Assembly: GCF_027580225.2 (NCBI RefSeq)
Contig: NC_073353.2
Span: 34,135,001 to 34,199,000, forward strand
DNA: 64,000 nucleotides
Reading direction: 5' to 3'
Source: Misgurnus anguillicaudatus
Taxonomy: Eukaryota > Chordata > Actinopteri > Cypriniformes > Cobitidae
Made by a program: the position numbers and the translations under genes. Of this stretch, positions 1 to 12,177 are shown piece by piece (position 1 is the stretch's first letter; each line of letters opens with the position of its first letter). The notes under the pieces are model-generated. The model searched no databases and was not told where the DNA came from. It was given only the letters and a program-made list of their open reading frames with translations.

Positions 1-971
1 GGCCTACTAGGCTACTCCAAAATAATTTAACCAGGTTTTAGAATATATTTTAAAACAAAATATGTTGGCCTATTTTGATATTTTAAAATGTAGGCCTATT
101 CTAATGCAAAAAGATGGCGCCCAAGCTATAGGTTCAGAAAACGATTTTCTAGTTCGTCATCTTTTCAAAAAATATTTAAAAATATAGCAAAATTGTTTCG
201 CAGTGTTTAAGGCACACATGTAAATGTTACAGAACATGTGCTTTATTGAATGAGAGTAAAACCGATCGAATTTAATGATTAAAACGACGTGAAAGGAACT
301 AAATTGTGAAGCCTCGATGTATCCAAGGGGCATGCGACATTTAAGAGTGATGGGTATTTCAAAAATTTATACAAATTATTCCCATACATCGATTTTAATG
401 TTAAACATCTGTAAATCCAAATGAATCCATATGGAATATATTCCGACAGTTTAAGATACGATATTTGAATTTTAAAGTCGAAAATATCTTATTTTAACAC
501 CGCCGCGCAGGAGGCATGGCAAACTGAAACAAAACTTTAAAGACACAAATATAATATATAATATATGTTTAGCCTACGTGTAAAACTATATTTAAATGAA
601 ACCCGTGAATTGAAGGATCCACTAATAATCGCCTTAACTTGAGTGATGTCAATAAAGTTTCCATGTTAGAAATATTAAAAACTTAAGCAAACCACAACAA
701 ACATGCCTTCCCACCACTCGCCATTGTAGCAGTCAGAGAACCCGGCCCTTGAAATTAGGGGCGTCTACAAGGCGGAGCTCCAAAAGCACTCAGCTGCGCA
801 CAACTCCAAGATCACTTGTGACCTACAAACGGCACACCTGGAAAAGAGGCGCACGCACGTTTTTTTGTGCGTAAGCTCCTTTTCTCTGAATCACACTTAC
901 GATCATTTCAGAAATGGTCTTAGATGAAATGTAGGACAGTTCCTACGTCGCACTTTTATAAATGAGGCCCC
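1..971. other. intergenic, no gene seen
   Basis: AT-rich DNA with stops in all frames and no protein similarity that I recognise. From about 770 the composition becomes more GC-rich. The stretch ends in ATAAATGAGGCCCCT, which looks like the terminus of a fish MITE directly abutting the Tc1 remnant that follows. I could not find a matching left terminus. Confidence 0.45.
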
Positions 972-1306
972 TAAAGTTTGCAAAGAGCACATTGACACTC
1001 CACAGCGGTATTGGCAAAATATTTTGTGGACTGAGAAAACTAAGATTTTTGAAAAAAACACACAGCGCTACATCTGGCGTAGAAAGGGCACAGCATGTCA
1101 TCATGAAAACATTATCCCAACTGTAAAGTATGGTGGAGAAAACATCATGATTTGGGCCTGCTTTGCTGCATTAGCCTGGCCAGCTTGCAATCATTGAAGG
1201 AAAGATAAATTCCCAAGTATGTCAGACAATTATTCAGAATAATGTGAGAATGTCTGTACGTCAGCTGAAACTGCGTAGAAGGTGGGTGATGCAACATTAC
1301 AACTGC
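972..1306 (+). pseudogene. Tc1/mariner-type transposase remnant, central part
   Basis: Conceptual translation with several frame changes gives fragments typical of fish Tc1-like transposases: HID followed by NI.W..KTKIF, then QRYIWRRKGTACHHENIIPT, then VKYGGENIMIWACFAA. The DDE catalytic core starts in this region. Frameshifts and stops show that it is dead. The reading breaks off at VMQHYN, where a second element is inserted, and resumes after it. No left Tc1 terminus lies upstream in the window. Confidence 0.75.
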
Positions 1307-2168
1307 TAGGAGTGTGATGGATCACAAAACTCGGGGTTTTATCACATTACAGTTTTTGAGGCACGGATCGGAGAATTTTTCGGATCAGCAAAAAAAGGGT
1401 GGAAAAATCTAATAACAAATAAAATCTTAAGGTCTTTATTGTATGATCTAAATATAATTATAATTTTTTGAGCTACAGAAGTGATTTTCTCTTTGTCTTG
1501 GGTTGTTTGATTAACATTAATGACACAGACTTAAGTAGGTTAATTGAGGTTACTGTCTCTTTAAGATAAGCACGGACTGGTTTCTGCCTAATCTATACAT
1601 AAACTTAAGACATAAACAAATGTTTTTATTAGAAAAAGAATACTGTGGAGATAATTTTGTTTGTATGTGCCCAGTCAAGAACAGAAAGATTTCATGTTCG
1701 CTTTCTTTTTGAAACGCGTCTCTCCATGTGTGCACTTTTGAGTGCAATTAAACGTGCACGAACACACAGACGGAGGGTGAATTCCAAACGGTGCCGCATA
1801 AACACCCTACATAAAAATGTTTTGTTTTTCTGTGCTCTCTTCGCCAAATGTATGTTAATAGACTACAGTATGAGAAACATTAGTGCAACTCTCTCTAAAG
1901 TTCACATCAAGAGTTCTGATCTTTGAAGGGCATAGGGATGATCACATCTGACTGGAGCTGGACCGGACACATTCAACCACAAGTTGCTTTTTGTAGTTAA
2001 ATTGTTTAAAATCACTTTAATGTTAACATTTGCAAGCCTCTGAAACACATGCACATGGTTAACTTTCCCTATTTAAATTTGCGTATTAATCCGCGAATCG
2101 CATGCAAGCCGAACCATGGGTCGTGATCTGTACAGATCACGGATCAACTGCGATCCATCACAGCACTA
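1307..2168. mobile_element. non-autonomous element nested in the Tc1 remnant
   Basis: The insertion has inverted ends: left TAGGAGTGTGATGGATC, right (read inward) TAGTGCTGTGATGGATC. It sits exactly where the Tc1 transposase reading is interrupted. It has no convincing coding content; the one longer open frame inside it resembles no known protein. The superfamily is not determined, because I cannot define a clean target duplication. Confidence 0.6.
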
Positions 2169-2548
2169 ACAATGACCTAAAACACAGTAGCAAGTCCACA
2201 ACAGAATGGCTTCAGAAAACAAAATCCCCCTTTGGGAGTGGCCAACTCAGAGCACAGACCCCAACCCTATAGAGATGCTATGGATTGCCTTGAAGAGGGC
2301 CATACACATAAGATGTCCAAAGAATATGACAGAGCTAAAGCAGTTCTGCCAGGAAGAATGGGCTAAAATTCCTCCTCAGCAGGTCTGATCCACAGCTGCA
2401 GGAAGTGCGGGTTGAGGTTATTGCTACCAAGGGGTTTATTAATTCTAAGGATTCACTTACTTTTTCCACTACCATTTTGAATGTTGAATGAGTGTTTAAT
2501 AAAGACATAAAAGATCAGATTTTTTGTGTAATTATTTTTAGACACATG
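2169..2548 (+). pseudogene. Tc1/mariner-type transposase remnant, C-terminal part
   Basis: Continues the interrupted reading: NDLKHSSKSTTEWLQK, then WPTQSTDPNPIEMLW, LKRAIHIRCPKNMTEL and KQFCQEEWAKIPPQQV. NDxKH and DPNPIE match the second D and the E of the DD34E triad in Tc1-like transposases. A frameshift lies between the two catalytic blocks. Tc1 3' non-coding sequence follows and is itself interrupted at 2549. Confidence 0.8.
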
Positions 2549-3761
2549 GGGCCCTATCTTGCACCCAGCGCAATTGACTTTGTCAGTGACGCATGTATCA
2601 TTTCGTATTTTGCACTGGCGCACAGCGGGTTTTTCCCTCCACAGACGCACGTCGGCAAACTAGGGAATGAACTTGCGCTCCCTGGGCGGTTCAGCGCAAA
2701 AAAGGAGGCGTGCTCCGGCGCAAACCATCTCTTATGCTATTTTGCAGTTTCAAAAAACAATTGCGCTACTAACCAAAAAAAACTAGTCTAAAGTCAGTGG
2801 CGCGTTGCGCGTGGTTCATTATGCTATTTTAAGGGCGCATGCTTGACCATAATGTATAGCGTGCACAACGCGCATTGCTTATCTAATCTACACAGATGCA
2901 ACAGTTATTTTTGCAAATCATAAATTGTTACAATAAAAAATATTAATACATGAGATAAGGGAAATCATTGTGGTGAGCATTGTGGTAGTTTTTATTTATT
3001 TTGTGTGGCAGCGTTATAATAACAATTATCATGCAAATAACGATTAAAATATTTTCATAAGTTTGTTGTGTGGCTGTATTACGTTTATTTTATCTAAATA
3101 ATAATTAAAATGTTTTCATAAGAAACCTTCATGTATGTGAACTTGATTTGTAAGTGTACTTTGGGGTTGGACCTTGCTTGCGTTTCTTGTGTCCGATTTT
3201 TAAGCCCCCAAACCCCTTCAGCTGTGAGGGTGGACGCAGCGTTGTCCTTCTGTGTGCCCGGCGTGCCCGATTTATGCTGGCAAGCTTGGGATCCCCCCGT
3301 CTCCTGACATCGTAGTGCTTGGCGCAGCTGATGAGACAATTGCGGCTATCTCCTCTCACGCCTGTTTAACCGACGCTGATTTGGGCGGGTTTCTCCTATG
3401 CCCATACAAAACAACTTCTCTGTCTTTGACTGCTCTTACAAGAACGTCGGTCTCCTCGGCTGTGAACCGCTCCTGGCGTGCGCCTGTCAAATCCGTCATA
3501 ATAATAGCAACCCGCCATTGAACTTGCGCCCTTGCGTTTAAAGGGAATGTTGGATAGCGTTCTGATTGGTTTATTTGACGTTACGCCCAAACCACACCTA
3601 TGAATAATGAACCTACTTCAGACCAACCCCTTATTGATTTGCACCCGGCGCAAGACTTATTTCTCCCGCCGGGAAAATAGCAACAGCGCCCAAGATCCGC
3701 CCACAAAGTCACTTGCGCTTTGCGCTTCGGACTTGCGTTTCAGATCGTTAAAATAGGGCCC
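2549..3761. mobile_element. non-autonomous PIF/Harbinger-like element
   Basis: The ends are inverted: left GGGCCCTATCTTGCACCC, right (read inward) GGGCCCTATTTTAACGATC. They are flanked by ATG on both sides, which fits the 3-bp target duplication of PIF/Harbinger. The interior is rich in GCGCAA/TTGCGC motifs, a pattern I know from such elements in cyprinids. No transposase is present. It is inserted in the 3' non-coding part of the Tc1 remnant. Confidence 0.7.
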
Positions 3762-3868
3762 ATGATGTTTGTTAATACCCTTGACTTAGACGAAGATCAC
3801 ATTTTATGACACATTTATTCAGAAAACCATGAAATTCCAAAAGTTTTACATACTTTTTCTTGCAACTG
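3762..3868 (+). mobile_element. 3' end and terminal inverted repeat of the Tc1 remnant
   Basis: Contains the Tc1-like tail GAAGATCACATTTTATGAC and ends in CATACTTTTTCTTGCAACTG, the classical terminal repeat of one fish Tc1 family, followed by TA. This shows that the dead Tc1 copy spans 972 to 3868 and carries both nested insertions. Confidence 0.75.
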
Positions 3869-3950
3869 TATCTGGTCACTGCCCCAGTGAAAGCTAGGGA
3901 CCATTTGTGACCATGTTATCTTTAGTGTAGGTCACTCTGGATAAACACAA

Positions 3951-4570
3951 TTTCACAGCAAGTCACAAAATATTTGATTAATTTATTCGTGTTCATGGAC
4001 ATGATTTTCCGCTTTTTTCGTGCCATTGAGCACGAATGTCGTCTTCGTGCCACGTAGCACGAGTTTCTATAAATAGTTTTTCGTTTGCATGGCACGACTT
4101 TATTCTTCGTGTAATTTAATATTTTGTTTTCTCATTGATTTTTAATATTTTTAAATCATTGTCAGTTTGGGTTTGGGTTAGATTTGGGTTTTGGGATAGG
4201 ATGTAATTTTATGTATCGGTTTCTACATGCTTTTCTTCTGATTTTAAAATTTATTTTCGCTGGGGGTTGGGGTTAGAGTTGGGTTTTGGGTTAGGATGTC
4301 TGAAATGTAACTGACAGTCGTTCTAACCCCAACCCCAAGCGACAATGGTAAAAACATAGAAAAAAACCAATGAGAAAACTAAATATTAAATGACACGAAA
4401 AATAAAGTCATGCCATGCACACGAAAAATTATTTATAGAAATTCCTGCTGAGTGGCACGAAAAAGACATTCGTGCACAATGCCACGAAAAAAGCGGAAAA
4501 TCGTGTCCATGAAAACGAATAAATTAATCAAATATTTCGTGACTATAACACGACTTGCCGTGAGACTGGG
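3951..4570. repeat. large palindromic MITE, CCCAGTCTCACG family (copy 1)
   Basis: The two halves are inverted copies of each other. TTGATTAATTTATTCGTG on the left pairs with the mirror sequence near 4520-4545, and TTTTTTCGTGGCATT motifs occur on both arms. The right terminus reads, inward, CCCAGTCTCACGGCAAG. The left terminus is shortened. The centre holds GGGTTTGGGTTAGATTTGGG-type sequence. There is no coding capacity. A second family member lies at 10912-11413. Confidence 0.75.
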
Positions 4571-7020
4571 TTGGGAAAAAATGCATGAATGTAAATGCAG
4601 CTGCACATCCTTTGACACTTTTTCTCCTCTGTTGGAAACCCAGGCTTCATGTAAGTTGCAGAAAGACATCCTGCTCTTGAAACGTCCCACATCGGCACTA
4701 AATGATTCTGCACATGGTGGAGATCCCAAGGCAAGACTGTATTCCTTGGCTGTCAAATCTCAAACCGTGTTTTCCTGTTAAAGCCATTTAGGTATCCAAA
4801 GCACAAACTGGCAAGGGAAACACAAAGCATGTCAATATCAAAATGTTCAACTGTTTACCAAATATCCTCTATTACTGTCTGATCATTCATCAGAAAAAAA
4901 AAACATAAATTCATAAGTTTAGGTGTATATCTTAGGTAAAAGTAGCTTATATGTTGACAGAAGACTATTTTGTGACAATTCTTATTACTTCATTGCTGAC
5001 TAACTGAAAACTTTAACCCGTTTTTTTTGCAATAATCACGTCACGATTTACGAGTCTACATTGAGTTTCCAGAACAGGTTGCCACCACGTGTGATTAAGT
5101 AACTTCCTGTTATATAGGTTTTCTGTTTTGTCCATGTGTGAACATTCTCCATGGCATGAGGGGAAGTTTCCACATTCATGGGACAGCTTTTGCTTACAAC
5201 AGCTCCTCAGTTTTGTTCAAGCATCATTGAAGTGTCTGATTCAAACCAGACGTTGTCTGTCCTGTATCTTTTGAAACTTTGGGATATGCATATATGCAAA
5301 GTCTAACACTTTTAAGTGAAAACTTTCACACATTTCATTATCAGATTACTCGGATGTTTTAAGATTCAGAACGATCATTGTTCACAGTTCAGTAATATGA
5401 CTATCCGATATATCTTCACACATAAAGTCCATGTAAACTTCTGAGTGCATACATGTAGAAGTAGTTAGAGAGCGAAATAATAATGAATACACTTTGGCTT
5501 TGTGTTTCTACTAAGTTGTACATATTTGCCACAAACTGGAATTGTATTTTATCCCTTTATAGTCAAATGCAATTTCTACAAAACTAAGCTAGCTTTTATT
5601 TTATAAACTCGTGTGAAGTCAAGAAAAGGAAAAGAAAATGAAAAGAGGGGAGGTGCTTGTTGAGGTTGGTGCTTGTAACTCATGAACCACAAATGAAATT
5701 GGTTTTTCTTGGTCAGGAAAATGATTTGCTACCTACTGGAAAATGTTAGCAAATGCAAGACGGCTAGATACATGACTCACTGCTAAGATATCTTGAGGGG
5801 AGGATGGTGGTCTTCTGCTTTAATGCGGTGCTGAGGCATTTGTTTACTTTCCAGACATTTTGGCTCAGAGGCTCTGAAGGGGGAGCTCTATGGAGAGAAT
5901 GATTTTTTCAGAGCTTCATGAAACTGGGAACGGTGAGGTCAGGGGTCACAGATTCATCCAATGAACAAACTACACATCAAGCTTTATCTCAGTCAATGAA
6001 AGCAATGGTTTTAGAAAAATTTGTACTTTCTATGGATGACAAAATTGTGTGACACATATGTGGACTCACACACAGGAGTTATGACTAACAGGTCAGTCTC
6101 AGAGCATGAACCACATTTTCTAAACCTGAACAAAGGAAATTTATGGCACCTCCATGTGGTCCAACCATAAAGGTCACTGGACCCAAGACAGCTTTTAACT
6201 AGAACATTGTGTTAAAACGCATCTATTTCATTGCTAAAAACAATGTTATTTTGTGTATTTTGTATAATACAATGTGTTTGCGTGGTTTATGGTTAAAAAC
6301 ACATTATTTTCCACATACCGTACATTTTTGTAGCTCCAGATATTCCTGCCTTCCTTAAACGCTCAGATTTTTTACAAATCTTACCGATCTGAAAAGCACT
6401 GTGTCCCTGAATAGCCAGCTAATCTGTACGTTGTGATTGGTCTGAATACCTCTGAGGTCAGCCGGAAATGTGACGCTTCTTACCATGTTTGAAAGATTCA
6501 GTAGTTAACTTACAGGCTGTGAGTCCAAGCGGGAAGGAATTATTATAATTTCGGTCTTGTCTACGTCAACAGGCCCAGGAAGTAAACCGTTTTCTACAAT
6601 CCGTGTGTTTGTTGTAGTCCAAGAAAAGAGATTTACGTTGGAGACGATAACTTGTGTCATCATTTCATTGGGACTTGTACCTTTTGCATATAGTTAACAT
6701 GTACTAATACACACCAAAGGAAATGTAAAATTGTGAATGGGATAATACTTGCTCTTTAATGTCAGTTAAATTGTCGTAAGGATTCTTATTTATATAAATA
6801 TTTATATAAATATATTTGTACGAAAACTTTTACCTTGTGAAAAAACAAAGCTTTTCTGAATTTAAAGTCCTCTATTTGACTTATACAGAAAGTGTGTACT
6901 GTGATTTATTCTTTATTGTGTGACTTCATTTCCAAAGTCTTTTTAAAAGACATCATGATAGAGAGTTTCCTAACTTTAGGGTTTAGGGTTAGTAAGTTGA
7001 CATGTACCAATGCTCTCATA
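4571..7020. other. intergenic, no gene seen
   Basis: Apparently low-copy AT-rich DNA with no sustained open frame of coding character and no recognised repeat ends. It holds a short degenerate TTAGGG-like run near 6977-6992. It could contain regulatory sequence, but nothing specific is visible. Confidence 0.4.
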
Positions 7021-7942
7021 CAGGGCTAGTCAACTGGTGGCCTGCGGGCCAGATGCGGCCCTTCAATCATCTTTATCCAGCCCGCCGGTCATCTTTGTCT
7101 AGATTAAAATAGCGTGGTTACTTTACATGACAAATGACGGCCAATACACTGGAAGTAGAGTCGAAAAGGGGCGGGCACATAATTTTTCCAATTTGAGCTT
7201 TGGATGCATTAAATAAATCAACTTGTTCACCTACACCGCGCTACACCGTTTGCGTGTGACATGCAGATTGTAAGTGATGTATTTCCGTGTGTTCCAGTCA
7301 AAACACTGTGTGCAAGGTAAAAATTATTAATTCGTTTTAGTTTAACTTTATGAGTAACACTTGAATCCTTTATAAACAATTGATTACTGATAAGTAAATT
7401 ATTAAGTAAATATATTCATAGATTAAAGGCTTTTGCGCTGGAATGAGCTTCTTTCCCATGTTGAATTTACGACAAAACTGAAATTTCATTACGACTGTAA
7501 TGCCCAATGGAAAGGTGGTTTAGCCTATATATCTTTAAAATATTAAAAAAGAAATGATTTTAATCATTAGAAGAGAACTGGCTGTATGTTGTGAATACCT
7601 GAAACGTAACAATTTATGAAAGCTAAACAGTTATAAACAAAATAATTGCAATACAAAAATAATGTTGATTATTTACACTTGCACTTATTTTGTGCAAGGT
7701 TCATAGTGGAACTATTAACATTTGGCTCTTGTAATGTTATACTGCAATTGTTTTTAAAATATTTAAAAAATTCAAAAATATTTAAAAAATATAAAAAAAT
7801 GAGTTTTCAGTTATTAAAAGGCAAATACTGGATACAAGAAGATGTGGGCATCTTTTTTGAAAATGCATGTTTTTAATATATGACCTATAACAAAAAGTAA
7901 CAAAAACAACATACGTTATAACACATATATAAAAATGATATG

Positions 7943-8015
<73 letters not shown>

Positions 8016-8122
8016 GATAAAAGTAAACAATATATAAAAGGTAAAAATGGGGGTAAAAGTTTGGCCCGCATCATTTTTTTTTTTTTTAAATCTGGCCCTC
8101 GAACAAGAGTTGAAGACCCCTG
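7021..8122. mobile_element. non-autonomous hAT-type element with target duplication
   Basis: The left end CAGGGCTAGTCAACTGG and the right end (read inward) CAGGGGTCTTCAACTC form imperfect inverted repeats, followed on both sides by GGGCCAGAT-type sequence. The flanks CTCTCATA (7013-7020) and CTCTAATA (8123-8130) form an 8-bp duplication with one mismatch, the hallmark of hAT insertion. No transposase is encoded. A TA microsatellite lies inside. Confidence 0.75.
7943..8010. repeat. (TA)n microsatellite
   Basis: An almost pure TA run, beginning TGTATGTATATA. The open frames through it code only for alternating Ile-Tyr and are artefacts of the repeat. Confidence 0.97.
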
Positions 8123-8401
8123 CTCTAATAATTGGTAGTTGACAAGTAGTTGCAAAGTTACTTTTAATTAGTAAATGTCTAAAGTGCACTATTAAAAAAG
8201 AGTTACCAATTCAGCTTACAAGTTTAAGCAGTTCCTAGAGACAAGCCTTTAACACCTAAAGAAAGCGATTCCAAAGCTTTCTCTTTTAACTCATGAATAC
8301 AAGTTGAATATTGCCTTTTTTAGTTATAGCCAAATCCAAAATTAAAATGACCACATGACTAATGACTACAAAGATTCAGAGAGAGAAATGAGAGACCATT
8401 A

Positions 8402-8592
8402 ACACACTTAAAAATAGACTAGGTTATTTTCAACCCAGCATTGGGTCAAAAAGAGACGAGCTCAGCGGCTGGGTTCACATTAACCCAAAGATGGGTTAAA
8501 AAACTGCATTTTGGATTGAAACAACCCAGCATGGGTTAAATTACAACCCTGTGGGTTTTTAAAAATAACTTTTTAGCAATTTTTAGAGTGTA
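8402..8592. repeat. short MITE with AACCCAGC/GGGTTAA motifs
   Basis: Ends in ACACACTTAAAAATAG and (inward from the right) ATACACTCTAAAAATTG. The interior carries repeated AACCCAGCATGGGTTAA-like units in both orientations. This pattern is common in cyprinid intergenic DNA. Non-coding. Confidence 0.6.
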
Positions 8593-8664
8593 TACTAAGC
8601 CGTAATGGCAACGTCAACATACAGAGATAAATCTGTCCATGTCATGCTTTTTTACAATTTTGTT

Positions 8665-8871
8665 CACTGTCAGAAATAAGTCCATATTAGTGATAAAAAG
8701 TGTACTGATAAAAGTGCATATATTACTATCTAAGAGGCACTTATTAGTACCTCAGTGGTATATATTGGTACCAAATGTATACATATCGCTATCTTAATGT
8801 ATACATATTAGGACCTTTATAAAGGGTACTGCTCCAGTGAAGTCATTTTTTGACAATTTTTTCTGCCAGTG
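8665..8871. repeat. short MITE with CACTG(T/G)CAGAAA ends
   Basis: The left end CACTGTCAGAAATAAG and the right end (inward) CACTGGCAGAAAAAATTG are inverted copies. The interior has GTACCTCAGTGG- and TTGGTACCAA-type units. CACTG termini recall EnSpm/CACTA elements, but no clear 3-bp duplication is visible, so the class is unsettled. A related copy lies at 15179-15340. Confidence 0.6.
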
Positions 8872-10911
8872 TACATTTTTTGCCAGTGTGATTTATTATG
8901 ATTGTACAGTTTTTATTTTGTTCCTATAGACCCTTTTACTGTTTGTACACAATGATGACATGGCAACGTATGCCACGCATTTTGGCAACGGAAGTATGGC
9001 AAGAATCAGCAGTGAAGCAACACAGACAGACAAAGTTATTTGACTTTATCAACTTTTTCAACACAGCTACCAGATCCATGTACTATAATGGAGTGGATAA
9101 AAGGCGTTAGCAGATGGCCAAATATAAAGTGGCCAGATACATATATACATACAATATATTAGTATGTTATATTAGTGCAACCAAACGCAACAACCAGACA
9201 TTTTGATGCTGGGAACCCGTTTTAATAAACTTTCTGAGTTTCTTAGAACCACTGGGGAATAACACCACTTCTGTTGCCTAAATGCGTGCGCAGGCTATTT
9301 GATCACGTGAGCTATAAAAGGGTCACAGGCATGTTGCTAAAAGACTCGAACCAATATCCACCTCCGACGCAGGCCATGCCCCTTTCTCTCCCCCCACCAA
9401 TAACTCCATTGCAGGAATGTGTGGATGGTCTAGTTGCAGCGGGGGTGCGTGTGATTGATCACTCCAGGGCTGTAAGTTCAAAAGCAATAATAGCCAATGA
9501 TGGCCTGTGATAAATAACCCTTGGGGTTGGGGAGTATACGCATTTGCGAGTTTTATTGGAGTTTCTCTTTTCCAAAATTTCAGTGATGTCAGTGCGCCTG
9601 ATGTCACACTGTTCTGACAACTTTGAGTTTTTGATTATAGCTCATCATGCTTAAACATTGCGCAGGTCTCTGCAAAGACAGTTAATTCCTAAAAAAAAAT
9701 GTGTCAAAATATATTACTTTAATGCGGCTGATTGATGCCGATAAAAGAAGGCCCCAAGCAAGTTGATATTTATAACGCTTTTACACAGCCAAGCATAGCA
9801 TTATTATTATTATTATTGCACGGCCGTTTCGTGTATGAATGCCTTTCTTTTCTACAGTGAAGTTATCACAATCCTCATTTCAGCATTAAATTCCTGTTTG
9901 ACAAATGTTAATCACGTATTTACATTGCATCAACTATGCATTCTTTAGGAAGTGCGATTGCTATGGTTTGTCAAGAAGTTACATGTTTCTGTGTCTAAGG
10001 ATCAAAGGATTAATTCCTAATCCTGGGAATATGTACTGTTGTTCCCCTCCTCCTCCAATAAAAAGCACCATTGGTTATTGAAACCATTGGAAAATTGAGA
10101 GAAGACACATGTTTCGAGTTTATCACAAAACTGTCTGTACTTGGCACAAATTCATTTTTTTTCAATAAAGAAACAAATCTATTCAAAAACTCCTTCCAGT
10201 ACTTTTATTCAATGTTCACAATACACTAAATATGTTTTTATTCCCTTTTTTTTTTTAAAGAATGTTAACGCATTTTAAGCCATCAGACTTCACATTTTTG
10301 TTGTTTAAAATGCAAAAGTGGAGCACTGGTTGTAGTCTGGGGGGTTGTTAAGGGAAATGCTAAAGCAATGATGAATAGGATACATATGACCTCAGTACTC
10401 AGATCTGTTCTCCACATTGCCTTCCTAATTGAACAGTTTTTTGTTGGAAGAAATGAGGTCTTGCGTTTGGCATGAGGAAGTCTGTTTCTTACTAAATTAT
10501 CCATTGCATCTGCACTGATCCTAAAAGAGCATAAATAAACAACAACGTCATTTCCTTTTGTTCAGAGCCTCTTAAAATAGCGATAGCTTAAAGCGCTGTT
10601 CGAGGAGACCAGACAGATTAGTCACTGCAAAACAAAACATGGTATTTATTCCGATCCTCCTAACTTTTCGCCATCTTCCCATGTAAACGCATCTGCTGGG
10701 TGTTTATGAGGTTTCTTATACTGCCATCCCCATAAATTGCAGACCTGTCAGGTCCGAGATGTGCAGACTTGATATACGGCTTGCATGTGTAAAAATAAAA
10801 CACTTGTAAACTACCAAACACCTACATGTTGTTGTTGTTGTTGTACATGGAAAACAAAAGCATGTAGATAAATGAAAATGTGAAAATGTTAACAGTGAAT
10901 TAAAAAACCAG
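8872..10911. other. intergenic, no supported gene
   Basis: Holds several short open frames without coding character. One minus-strand frame at 10283-10504 would encode a hydrophobic stretch, VICILFIIALAFPL, and is followed by AATAAA sequences near 10235 and 10160. I cannot link it to any known protein. A short ATT run lies at about 9803-9818. Confidence 0.4.
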
Positions 10912-11413
10912 CCCAGTCTCACGAAATTTCGTTATATAGTCACGTATTTTTTTATTCTTTTTTCGTGCTATTATCACGAAATTTCGTGTTTTTTCGTAGT
11001 CGTATAACGAATTCCTGTTTTCGTGTGATTATCACGTATTGGTTACTCGACTGTTTTGTCCTATTTTCTTACCATTGTCGCTTCGGTTTAGGGTTAGATT
11101 TACATAAAATGACATCCCTAACCAAACCCAACTCTAACCCTAACGCCAGGCGACATATAAAAAAATAAAGCAGGAAAAATAGTATAGATCAATATATTAA
11201 GTGACATTCTAATGCAAGCACCAAATCTAACCCTAAACCGAAGCGACAATGGTTTAAAAATAGGAAAAAACAGTCGAGTAACCAATACGTGATAATCACA
11301 CGAAAACAGGAATTCGTTATACGACTACGAAAAAACACGAAATTTCGTGATAATAGCACGAAAAAAGAATCAAAAAAATACGTGACTATATCACGAAACT
11401 TTGTGAGACTGGG
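10912..11413. repeat. large palindromic MITE, CCCAGTCTCACG family (copy 2)
   Basis: A near-perfect long inverted repeat. CCCAGTCTCACGAAATTTCG and a GTCGTATAACGAATTCCTG block on the left recur in mirror form before 11413. The spacer carries TTAGGGTTAGATTT-type sequence, as in the copy at 3951-4570. Any open frames inside are products of the palindrome. Confidence 0.85.
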
Positions 11414-12177
11414 TAGCAAAAAACACATGGTGCACTATCAATTCTGAATGGATTAAACATGTTTCTCTCAGTGTTGTGGTATTGCCATTTGCTGTTCGAG
11501 GAGTTTGCAGTGTGTGTGAACTCTTGAGATTGGAATTTGGCCTGACTTTATGCAGATGTTGTTTGTGCTGTTAAGTGTTGCTGTTCCTCTGGTTGTTCAT
11601 CGGATGTGATAAACCTTTTTCGTTGTGACATTACATGTTCATATTATGTTTGCATTTTGTTTGTGATGTCTTTAGTTTAAAAGATTATATGGTAACACTT
11701 TACAGTAAGATTGTATTTGTTAACATTAGTTAATGCATTAGCTAACATGAACTAACAATGCAATACTTGTCATATTTCAGTACAGCATTTGTGTCATTTT
11801 AGTATTTACGAATACGTTATAAAAATCTAAAGGTGTAATTGTTAACATTAGTTAAAGGAAAACACCACAGTGTTTTCAATATTTTACTATGTTCTTACCT
11901 CAACTTAGATGAATAAATACATACCTATCTTTTTTCAATGCATCCACTTAATCTTTGTACAGCGTGTCATGAATGTGTTAGCATTTAGCCTAGTTCCATT
12001 CATTCCTTAGGATCCAAACAGGGATGAATTTAGAAGCCACCAAACACTTCCATGTTTTCCCCATTTAAAGACTGTTACATGAGTAGTTACACGAGTAAGT
12101 ATGGTGGCACAAAATAAAACATGGCGATTTTTAAGCTGATAAAAACGAGAACTATATTATATGTCTGAAGAGCACTT

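Noticed and set aside
1645..1926. 93-codon plus-strand open frame inside the element nested in Tc1
   Set aside because: No recognisable domain, overlaps another frame on the opposite strand, and lies in a non-autonomous element.
3094..3590. Overlapping open frames on both strands at 3.1-3.6 kb
   Set aside because: They fall inside the GC-richer interior of the PIF/Harbinger-like MITE and encode nothing recognisable.
6977..6992. TTAGGG-like telomeric motif
   Set aside because: Only two or three degenerate units in AT-rich intergenic DNA; also similar to the centres of nearby MITEs. No telomere array.
7782..8189. Open frames on both strands encoding long Ile-Tyr repeats
   Set aside because: They run through the (TA)n microsatellite, which has no TAA/TAG/TGA in either dinucleotide frame of interest; not genes.
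8898..9110. 70-codon plus-strand open frame near repeat-like sequence
   Set aside because: No domain recognised; the surrounding text looks like dispersed-repeat DNA.
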